Shown here piece by piece: positions 48,001-60,000 of a stretch of 64,000 bases of DNA (position 1 is the stretch's first letter; each line of letters starts with the position of its first letter). Source of the stretch: Aspidapion aeneum (Eukaryota; Arthropoda; Insecta; Coleoptera; Brentidae); the NCBI GenBank assembly GCA_963576565.1, contig OY755047.1, positions 20,033,171 through 20,097,170 of the forward strand, written 5' to 3'. Under the pieces are notes generated by a model. The model did no database searches. It worked only from the letters and a program-made list of their open reading frames with translations, and was not told the DNA's origin. The position numbers were made by a program, and so were the translations under genes.

Positions 48001-51000
48001 CTATTATATCTGTAAAAATCCTACCGTACAATCTACTTAGAGTACTGGTTACTGAAATTCCTCTGAAATTGTTGCAATCCAGCTTGTTTCCTTTTTCATG
48101 TATTGAGGATATGAACGGGATGTCCGTTTATGCATTGATTGATAATATATGTGAGATTTTCTAATAGTTTCTATGATCCATATTTGAGCATTTCAGCGTA
48201 TATTCCCCCTGATCCGCTATCTTTTCGAGATTTAAGCTTTTTACTAGGCACTATTCTATATCATCATTACTTCCTCTCCATGTATTTCTATGTTTCTTCT
48301 CGGAGTAGCTGACAGATATTCGGGTCTCGTTTAATGCAGCAGTCCCTTGTTGTGTTCTCTCTAATCTGCTAGTTTGATGATCTGAATGTTTAATTTTTTG
48401 TTGTTGGGTTTTTTATTCTAGAAATGAATTTCCATACTTCCGAACTTTGTGTATTCTATAAATGGGCTTTTAAAGCCTTTTTTGCTGTAGAATCTAGATT
48501 TTTATTGCCTGATAGGAACACCCAAGAGGGAGTTGGTTTCTTTTCTGCATGAGCCCTCGAGGTCCATAGAGTCCTTTAGCAGTGTCATTATTCTTGAAAT
48601 CTCCCCGAGGAGCACTCCCTCAAAATCGGGTAAAAGTCACAGCGCATGCGATGTCACTTGATTTCGGCTTCTCTATTGGTCGTCGCTCGAATTTCGAGGA
48701 ATACTCACTCGGGAAGATTTCAAGAATAACGACACAGGAAGATACGGTTTGGAGCGCGAAGAGCACCGCAGTTGGAATGGATTACTAAAGAAGAAGGTCC
48801 CGGACTTCACCTTCGCAAAGACAAACCAATGTTGAGATAAATGAATGTTCCTGAAGCAATACCATCAAGGAATTGAAAAAATATGCTTTGAAAAAGGTAG
48901 AAGCCTAGGAAAACATAAAATAGTGGAAGATTCTATGGAGTCTAGCGATATTTTTACCTTGAATGATCACCAACAAACTTGGAGTGCGAATCTTCGTCAA
49001 AATCGAAACCTGGCGAGTAAGGCCCACGGTAGTTCCTCTGACTGGAACCCTTGTGCTCTGGACTTGTACGGTACGGTCCATTGTAGACTCTAAAGATCAC
49101 CAAAGTTGAGTTTTGTTAGTGGTTTACTAATTTATTTTTATTAATTTTTTCAATATAAATTAACATTATTGCGAAAAACTGGAACAGAGTAAACCGTGAC
49201 CATTCATACAAAACGATTTAAAATTGAATTTTAAACTATTTGAGTTTTTTTTTAATTGTTGATGTTAGCATGTTAGCTCAGAGACTTTAAGGTCACTATA
49301 TCACGAAGTTCCTTCTGAACTTCGTGATATAGTGACCTTAAGAGACATGGCTTCCCTCATATATTCCCCCTTCGTAACGCATTTTCAAGAATAAACACAT
49401 TAAAAAAAACATTGAGTGTCACGCAAGGCTAACGCCCCCCCCCCCCCTTGAGCAATTTAAGAATGGTTACCGTGGCCCGTCCGTTTTGATAGCCCTGATA
49501 GAACAAACGTTTTCTTATGTTTCATATCATAAAACCTTTAGATTTAGGAAAAAAATATTGTTTGTTAAAATTCAATTGTTAGTATCTATTGAAAGAGTAA
49601 GGCCCGCCCAAAAATTTGAATATCATGCAATAAAAATTATCTTCCTTTTAAAGAAATTAATGTTTTTTCCTTTTGTATTGCGTACCAAAGTCGTTGATAG
49701 TAGGGGAGAGAGGGGAAATACCGGTTTTATATACGGAAAAACATCAATATCTTAAAAAGTTTGTATTGACTGAGTTTTGCATAGCAGCAAGTCCCAAATA
49801 AAAATAAAAATAAATTATTAAGATATGCTTACATCTAAGAGGTCATTTATTTGTTATTTAGGTGTTATATTATTCCTGCCAAAATAAGCTCCATGGTCGG
49901 TATTTTCCCACTCTTCCCTGTCAAATATTTTTCGATAATTTAAATGAGCTAAAATGCACATAACCTACCTTTTCGAACTGAATCTGCAAAAACAAAAAAT
50001 ATAAAACGTTAAACAAGCAATGATGCAATGGTAGTTTTTTCTTTTTTAAAAGTTGCCGAAGACAAGTCTTAAAAATTAATACAAACGTGGAATTTCGTAC
50101 CCGTGAATTTAAAAATCAAACATGTTTCGTGGCTAATCGGGCAAAAAGGAGTTTTTTTGTTTCCCTTATATTTTTCCGTGGGTAGCCTGAAAGCTAAACC
50201 TCACGGGGGTCCAAGATCTAATGGACACCTAATAAGTGTTGACAGTTAACCGTTTCGTCCTTATGGGACTCCTCAGAACACTGCTGGTCGATGTGACAAA
50301 TCTTGCGAAGTTAATCAGACGGTTTTGTCTCTAATTAAATGTTATTAGTGAGCGAACTATAGCAAGAGGCGCCATCTACCGAGATACGAGAGAAACAAAA
50401 AAACCAAAAGCAGGCGAAAGAAAACACTGCTATACAATATCGATCAATGAAAAGATTGAATGCAAATAAAAGAAAACAACTATAGTCCGTGACCTACGAC
50501 AGCTCTTTGTCTTTCAGGCCGGATCAACACAGATTGCATTTTTACCCGTCTTCAAGACAGTGAGCGTCAATCAACGGAATTTTTAAGCCAAATAATACTA
50601 ACACAAACGTGGAATTTCGTACCCGTGAATTTAAAAATCAAACATGTTTCGTGGCTAATCGGGCAAAAAGGAGATTTTTTGTTTCCCTTATATTTTTCCG
50701 TGGGTAGCCTGAAAGCTAAACCTCACGGGGGTCCAAGATCTAATGGACACCTAATAAGTGTTGACAGTTAACCGTTTCGTCCTTATGGGACTCCTCAGAA
50801 CACTGCTGGTCGATGTGACAAATCTTGCGAAGTTAATCAGACGGTTTTGTCTCTAATTAAATGTTATTAGTGAGCGAACTATAGCAAGAGGCGCCATCTA
50901 CCGAGATACGAGAGAAACAAAAAAACCAAAAGCAGGCGAAAGAAAACACTGCTATACAATATCGATCAATGAAAAGATTGAATGCAAATAAAAGAAAACA

Positions 51001-54000
51001 ACTATAGTCCGTGACCTACGACAGCTCTTTGTCTTTCAGGCCGGATCAACACAGATTGCATTTTTACCCGTCTTCAAGACAGTGAGCGTCAATCAACGGA
51101 ATTTTTAAGCCAAATAATACTAACACAAACGTGGAATTTCGTACCCGTGAATTTAAAAATCAAACATGTTTCGTGGCTAATCGGGCAAAAAGGAGTTTTT
51201 TTGTTTCCCTTATATTTTTCCGTGGGTAGCCTGAAAGCTAAACCTCACGGGGGTCCAAGATCTAATGGACACCTAATAAGTGTTGACAGTTAACCGTTTC
51301 GTCCTTATGGGACTCCTCAGAACACTGCTGGTCGATGTGACAAATCTTGCGAAGTTAATCAGACGGTTTTGTCTCTAATTAAATGTTATTAGTGAGCGAA
51401 CTATAGCAAGAGGCGCCATCTACCGAGATACGAGAGAAACAAAAAAACCAAAAGCAGGCGAAAGAAAACACTGCTATACAATATCGATCAATGAAAAGAT
51501 TGAATGCAAATAAAAGAAAACAACTATAGTCCGTGACCTACGACAGCTCTTTGTCTTTCAGGCCGGATCAACACAGATTGCATTTTTACCCGTCTTCAAG
51601 ACAGTGAGCGTCAATCAACGGAATTTTTAAGCCAAATAATACTAACACAAACGTGGAATTTCGTACCCGTGAATTTAAAAATCAAACATGTTTCGTGGCT
51701 AATCGGGCAAAAAGGAGTTTTTTTGTTTCCCTTATATTTTTCCGTGGGTAGCCTGAAAGCTAAACCTCACGGGGGTCCAAGATCTAATGGACACCTAATA
51801 AGTGTTGACAGTTAACCGTTTCGTCCTTATGGGACTCCTCAGAACACTGCTGGTCGATGTGACAAATCTTGCGATGTTAATCAGACGGTTTTGTCTCTAA
51901 TTAAATGTTATTAGTGAGCGAACTATAGCAAGAGGCGCCATCTACCGAGATACGAGAGAAACAAAAAAACCAAAAGCAGGCGAAAGAAAACACTGCTATA
52001 CAATATCGATCAATGAAAAGATTGAATGCAAATAAAAGAAAACAACTATAGTCCGTGACCTACGACAGCTCTTTGTCTTTCAGGCCGGATCAACACAGAT
52101 TGCATTTTTACCCGTCTTCAAGACAGTGAGCGTCAATCAACGGAATTTTTAAGCCAAATAATACTAACACAAACGTGGAATTTCGTACCCGTGAATTTAA
52201 AAATCAAACATGTTTCGTGGCTAATCGGGCAAAAAGGAGTTTTTTTGTTTCCCTTATATTTTTCCGTGGGTAGCCTGAAAGCTAAACCTCACGGGGGTTG
52301 ATTGACGCTCACTGTCTTGAAGACGGGTAAAAATGCAATCTGTGTTGATCCGGCCTGAAAGACAAAGAGCTGTCGTAGGTCACGGACTATAGTTGTTTTC
52401 TTTTATTTGCATTCAATCTTTTCATTGATCGATATTGTATAGCAGTGTTTTCTTTCGCCTGCTTTTGGTTTTTTTGTTTCTCTCGTATCTCGGTAGATGG
52501 CGCCTCTTGCTATAGTTCGCTCACTAATAACATTTAATTAGAGACAAAACCGTCTGATTAACTTCGCAAGATTTGTCACATCGACCAGCAGTGTTCTGAG
52601 GAGTCCCATAAGGACGAAACGGTTAACTGTCAACACTTATTAGGTGTCCATTAGATCTTGGACCCCCGTGAGGTTTAGCTTTCAGGCTACCCACGGAAAA
52701 ATATAAGGGAAACAAAAAAACTCTTTTTTGCCCGATTAGCCACGAAACATGTTTGATTTTTAAATTCACGGGTACGAAATTCCACGTTTGTGTTAGTATT
52801 ATTTGGCTTAAAAATTCCGTTGATTGACGCTCACTGTCTTGAAGACGGGTAAAAATGCAATCTGTGTTGATCCGGCCTGAAAGACAAAGAGCTGTCGTAG
52901 GTCACGGACTATAGTTGTTTTCTTTTATTTGCATTCAATCCTTTCATTGATCGATATTGTATAGCAGTGTTTTCTTTCGCCTGCTTTTGGTTTTTTTGTT
53001 TCTCTCGTATCTCGGTAGATGGCGCCTCTTGCTATAGTTCGCTCACTAATAACATTTAATTAGAGACAAAACCGTCTGATTAACTTCGCAAGATTTGTCA
53101 CATCGACCAGCAGTGTTCTGAGGAGTCCCATAAGGACGAAACGGTTAACTGTCAACACTTATTAGGTGTCCATTAGATCTTGGACCCCCGTGAGGTTTAG
53201 CTTTCAGGCTACCCACGGAAAAATATAAGGGAAACAAAAAAACTCCTTTTTGCCCGATTAGCCACGAAACATGTTTGATTTTTAAATGCACGGGTACGAA
53301 ATTCCACGTTTGTGTTAGTATTATTTGGCTTAAAAATTCCGTTGATTGACGCTCACTGTCTTGAAGACGGGTAAAAATGCAATCTGTGTTGATCCGGCCT
53401 GAAAGACAAAGAGCTGTCGTAGGTCACGGACTATAGTTGTTTTCTTTTATTTGCATTCAATCTTTTCATTGATCGATATTGTATAGCAGTGTTTTCTTTC
53501 GCCTGCTTTTGGTTTTTTTGTTTCTCTCGTATCTCGGTAGATGGCGCCTCTTGCTATAGTTCGCTCACTAATAACATTTAATTAGAGACAAAACCGTCTG
53601 ATTAACTTCGCAAGATTTGTCACATCGACCAGCAGTGTTCTGAGGAGTCCCATAAGGACGAAACGGTTAACTGTCAACACTTATTAGGTGTCCATTAGAT
53701 CTTGGACCCCCGTGAGGTTTAGCTTTCAGGCTACCCACGGAAAAATATAAGGGAAACAAAAAAACGCCTTTTTGCCCGATTAGCCACGAAACATGTTTGA
53801 TTTTTAAATTCACGGGTACGAAATTCCACGTTTGTGTTAGTATTATTTGGCTTAAAAATTCCGTTGATTGACGCTCACTGTCTTGAAGACGGGTAAAAAT
53901 GCAATCTGTGTTGATCCGGCCTGAAAGACAAAGAGCTGTCGTAGGTCACGGACTATAGTTGTGTTCTTTTATTTGCATTCAATCTTTTCATTGATCGATA

Positions 54001-57000
54001 TTGTATAGCAGTGTTTTCTTTCGCCTGCTTTTGGTTTTTTTGTTTCTCTCGTATCTCGGTAGATGGCGCCTCTTGCTATAGTTCGCTCACTAATAACATT
54101 TAATTAGAGACAAAACCGTCTGATTAACTTCGCAAGATTTGTCACATCGACCAGCAGTGTTCTGAGGAGTCCCATAAGGACGAAACGGTTAACTGTCAAC
54201 ACTTATTAGGTGTCCATTAGATCTTGGACCCCCGTGAGGTTTAGCTTTCAGGCTACCCACGGAAAAATATAAGGGAAACAAAAAAACTCCTTTTTGCCCG
54301 ATTAGCCACGAAACATGTTTGATTTTTAAATTCACGGGTACGAAATTCCACGTTTGTGTTAGTATTATTTGGCTTAAAAATTCCGTTGATTGACGCTCAC
54401 TGTCTTGAAGACGGGTAAAAATGCAATCTGTGTTGATCCGGCCTGAAAGACAAAGAGCTGTCGTAGGTCACGGACTATAGTTGTTTTCTTTTATTTGCAT
54501 TCAATCTTTTCATTGATCGATATTGTATAGCAGTGTTTTCTTTCGCCTGCTTTTGGTTTTTTTGTTTCTCTCGTATCTCGGTAGATGGCGCCTCTTGCTA
54601 TAGTTCGCTCACTAATAACATTTAATTAGAGACAAAACCGTCTGATTAACTTCGCAAGATTTGTCACATCGACCAGCAGTGTTCTGAGGAGTCCCATAAG
54701 GACGAAACGGTTAACTGTCAACACTTATTAGGTGTCCATTAGATCTTGGACCCCCGTGAGGTTTAGCTTTCAGGCTACCCACGGAAAAATATAAGGGAAA
54801 CAAAAAAACTCCTTTTTGCCCGATTAGCCACGAAACATGTTTGATTTTTAAAAATTAATATTTATTTCCTTTTTTTAAATTAGAGGATCTCGTAATTTTC
54901 AAAATAATATAAGTACTGCAAACAGCTTCAACTAAAACCCTTTTTCAACAAGGTGCCACTTCACTCATGACTTTAAGATAAAAAAAAATGTTTCTTGCCT
55001 TTTGAAATATAAGTTAACGTTTTTCGGGGAATTTCCTTTTTATTAAAAGCATTAAATGTAAAAAGTTAAATATTAAACTTTTTCAGCTCAAATTTTTAAG
55101 ACTTGCTTCTATAAGCTTCTAGACAGTGAGTAAAACAGTTTGAAATTTTATGAAAATGCATCTTTGGCACAAGCAAAAAATCTAAATTATTTTGCTAAAA
55201 GTGATTTTTGTACTAAGGGTAAACCTTAAAATGATGTTGATTTTTTGACGCAAATAATACACTGGAAAAATTAATTGAGTTGTTTTGTTTTTTTTTTTAA
55301 ACATTTTTTGGTTTCCCTTAGTTTCAGAAATATAAACATTTGAACAGAATTCTAAAAACTAGCAAAATTTCAGTAAAATATATTTAACTTTGTCTATATG
55401 TTAAACAGTGAATATATTTTTTAAGAAACTGACAAAAAAGGGCTTATTTAGAACAGTTTTAAGTCATATCAAGCCACAAAGTAGTAGATATATTTCTATC
55501 GTGCAAAGGCAAAAGAAGTTAGGGGAGATCGGGGGTAGTTGTAACACAGGGCAAGTTGTAACATCGCCTACATCGTTTATGAGCTACAAATTTAAAAGTA
55601 GGTTGTAAAAATTTTAAAAATAATTTACTTCATTGTGTTTATTTTAGTTTCGTAATTAGTAGAAAAAGTTTTTTTTACTTTAAAAATGAATAAGAAGTTA
55701 AACTTACCCTTTACTTTCTTTCCAGGTGCTGTTACAACTTGCCCCGATCGCGGGGTAAATTGTAACAAAAAATATGTTTCAACAAAAATATTTTTCTAGC
55801 CCTTATTGATGAAATTTTTACCAATATTAATATATCACCTTATAGCCAAAACACACAAGTACAAACCTGAATATTAATTTTAAGAAAATCACGCTAATTT
55901 GAAAGTTATTAGTAAAAAAAATGTTACAATCTGCTCCGGTCTCCCCTACTCTCTTAGGGTTTTTTTTACATTACTTTTATTATGTATATTTGTTTTTAAG
56001 TTTTTTTTTAAGATGATGATGATTCATATGTGAGTGGGCCTTGCAGCCTTTCCACTGCGACCACTAGTAAGTCTATTGTGGGTCACTTTTGAGTGGTTTC
56101 TCACCACTGTATGCCTAATTCTCCAAAAAGGTTAGCTATCAGTTTGGATAAGACACTGTTCAGATCTTCTGAATCAATCTGAGGTTTACCGAAAGTGTTT
56201 TGACGTAAACGTGCAATAGCCGGACATTCGCAGAGTACTGTTTCGTAATCCTCCATACAGATTCTACATTCGGTCTCTTCTGTTATTCCCATTCTGTGCA
56301 TGGGTACTCTTAGTCGACAGTGACCCGTAAAAAGTCCAGTCACTATACGGATCTCCTGTCTGGCAAGTCCAATGGTATTCCTGGCTCTCTTCTGACAAGG
56401 TCCTTTAATGAACTCTTTAGAGTTAGCCAGTTCTGGTATTTTCATCCAGTATTGTTGGAAGCTGTTTTCCATCCATCTCAATATGGTTAATTTAGCAGCA
56501 TTGTATGATATCCCCAGGGCTGGTTCGGGACCGAAAAATTCGGCAGATGCCGCTTCCCTCGCTGCTTGGTCTGCGGCCTCATTTCCCTCGTGCCCCGAAT
56601 GGCCTGGTATCTATACTAATGACACCTTATTAGCGCTACCAAGCGCATTCAGCGAGTCCCTGCAGCTCCTCACGGTTCTCGGTGAGACCGTATAGGAATC
56701 AAGCGCTTTTAAGGTAACTTGATTGTCGGAGAAGATTTTTATTGTCCTGTTGGTCCATTCGTGGTCAGTAATCCACTGGGCACACAGTTCAATGGCTACG
56801 AGTTCGGCCTGAAATATAGTAGCCAATTGGATACTAACAACTCCAGATCCAACGCCTGATGGCATTTTGGATCCGTCGGTATACCAGAAGCTATCGTCTC
56901 CCTCTCTGGAAGTATAATGTTGTATAGCTTTCTGCTGTACACCGTGTTGGGCATGACGTCGGATATCATTCCTAGAGTTGCATCCAACTCTTGTTCTCTA

Positions 57001-60000
57001 ATTAAGGCTGTTGATATCATTTTGTTTGCCCTGCCATCCTGCTGGTTGGCCCTTATTCTATAAGTTGCTCTTCGTGCCTCCGCCTCTAAGAAATGTGAAG
57101 CGGAGGTAAGTTAGTAAGCATTCAAGCGCAGTCGATGGCCTAGAGCTCATTGCACCACATATGGCAAGACTGGCATGTGGTTGTAAGCTGGTTAGTTTGG
57201 CCCTTGAGGTTCTTTAATGTCCCTTCTCAAACCAGACTATTGTGCCGTACGCAATCATTGTTCTAATGACTGTTATATACAGCCAGGTTTCTCCACAAAT
57301 TCTTTTGCACGTCCATAGGGACAGTGTGGCTTTGCGGGTTACCTTTTCCAAATGGGCATTCCAGATTTTGGAAGATATCAAGATGATAAACATATAAATA
57401 TATGCAGAGAAAAAGCAAAATTTAAAAATTAAATAATTTTTAGTATTTTTTGCGAGTACACTTTTTTGTCTTTGTACGGTAGATTTAGGTAATATATTAA
57501 AATTTCTTTAAAATTTTTGTGACTTTAATCTAAATAGCCCTTTACTTGAAAATTGTTATTTACAAAAGGTTCTTGAAAAATTCTTGCTAAAATCTAAACA
57601 CCAATAAGTTTCTAACATTCAAGTTAACCAAGCCGTCAAGGCCTTTTATTGGTTAGAAGTTAGTATTTTTTGTACATATAAAATATGTATCTTGCAATTT
57701 ACACTAAACAGATTGTAAAAACAAATTGACAACAAAAGAAGAGAAAATAGACACTTAAAAAGGATTAGGAGACATAATTTGGTACAGTGGCGTATATAAG
57801 GGCGGCCTGGGGGGTCCGCCCCCCTCCGTAGGTACGATTTTTCTAGATGTTTTCCACATATTTCATGAATACAAACATAAAACAGCATAAAATACGGCCT
57901 CATGCGGTTCGGTTCGGTTTGGTTCGGTTCGGTTCGGGCCCCCCCAAAACTGTCTCTATTTTTCTATATACGCCACTAATTTGGTAAATTATATTGTATA
58001 ACTCTTTTCTATACTGTAGTAATTATTATTTTTATGCTATTAAGTACGTACATACAGCATGGGTAAAAGCTATAGGATTCATCGACTGCTTAGTGTGTGT
58101 AAGAGAGAAGTAAAAGTGAGAAAATATATTTTGGGCGGTATCTTGAAATATTTTTCGCTGTTTTAGACCCGCATTGGCACTGGAAGTGGGAAGGTAGGGG
58201 AATACATCGTGACCTCTCGTCTTCACGAAGTTATTCGTCATGCCGTCGTGTGCTGCGAAACAGGTGAGAGGACCATTATATTTAGCGTTCAGGAAAAAGT
58301 GCACCACCTTCACCACCCTACAATCAGTAAGACAAATTGACTTTTATAACAGGCTCGGATACTGCTTAGCACAGAGCGGTGGTATTTTTGAGAATTTAGT
58401 TCGTTAATACAGACCTCTCTCTTATTTGTTTTGCTGGGGAAGCCATAAACTCTAGTTTGTGGTAGACGTGGCCTTAAATTTTATAAAAAAGAACAAGCTT
58501 GAAAAAAGGGTTTATACGTTATGTAGTTATCGTCTAAATTTCCGATATTTTATGTACAACTACTCTCGATCGATTTTCTTTACAAACTGTCGAAAGAATA
58601 GATCGCCGCGCTAGGGGAAACAATCGGTGTCATACATTTTCTCCCTTTACTTTACCGGGGCGCACAGAGGATAGGTATTGGCTGTGGGTCTGGCTATCCT
58701 GAAACAATGGGCGTAACCATGTGTAAATGTCTATCCTTTTTTTCTGACATACTACATATTTTATGCATATGCAGGTTTGTTATCTTACATACAGTAATAA
58801 TTTTCAATGAATCATATAGCATTTAACCATGCTGTATACAGTGCTGACGTTAAAATCTGCACCCCCTTATCCGAACGTGTCTTTTTATGCCATGTTTTAA
58901 TAGTTTTTTTTAATTTTGAACTTTTTTGTTCTTTGTATACACCCCAGAATGGCAGGGCCGTACTTTCGGTATTCTGCCTATCGTAAAATGTTTTTTCCTA
59001 CGATTTTTCGTTTGGATCCTCCTGTTCACAATCGTTTCCAAATGAAAACCCGTCCTCCTAAACACAAATTTCATTGTCTAGAAGTGCTGCTGTACCGAAT
59101 CTACCAGAAGCACCGAAGGAAGAATCCTGTAATGTGTTACAGCCTGTACAGACCAATATACCTTCCTTCATTCACTACACTAATAATTCTCAGCAGCAAA
59201 CTGATCAAGGCATTTCTTTAGTGGGCCAAACACCAACCAATAAAAGTCAAATAAGATACTGCTATATTGCAGCATGCAACAAACACAAAGTGCACTCTCA
59301 ATTTCAATATATGTTAATTAAATGTTCTTGACATAAAGTTTCTTATTAATATATCCTGATAAAAAAATCCTGTTTTATTATTTTTCCGTACATAAAAAAA
59401 TCGTGTGGAAAAGTAAAAAAATCGTGCGGAAAAATAACTTTTCCGCACTTTCCGCACTAGTTATGTTTTGTTAAAAATGAAGATATTTAGGACTAATTAA
59501 ATGATTTATGTAACTATTTTATTTTATGTATCATTTTCTAGCATTATTATAAAATCTTTGCGAATTAAAACATGTTTTTTTGATAAAGAAGATGGACAAA
59601 AACACTCGTAGGAAAAACATTGTACCTAACTCTTGCAGAAACTATGTTTTCCACCCTTGACGGCTGGCCCGAACTCCGCTCCGCGTCGTTCGTGCAACTG
59701 CCGTCGCATGCGGAAAAGTACCACTTTCCGCTCTTGTTAGGTAAATAACTATTGTCTTCTTTGAGGTACCTACTAGGTACGGCCTTGCACAATGGGTTAG
59801 ATGGCGAATTTTGGTCCAAATTAAGGGTGAACAGAAAATTGACAACTCTGGTTTAAAAAACAAGACAAGATAACGAAACCCGTATTCTATAAATCCTTTT
59901 AAGTGTTTATTATCCCTAATCTCCCTTATTTTCCTATTAATTTGCGTAAACTGCGGACACATACTTATTCAGCAACTCAGCAAATTATGAAAAAAAAGAC

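Noticed and set aside
58032..58316. 94-residue minus-strand ORF with KYNGPL, which looks like the expected unc80 segment after exon 12
   Set aside because: No acceptor lies next to it in the right phase, and the true segment (VYNGPYRTSPEHKGSSQRN) is at 48958-49089 with perfect phase. The resemblance is chance.
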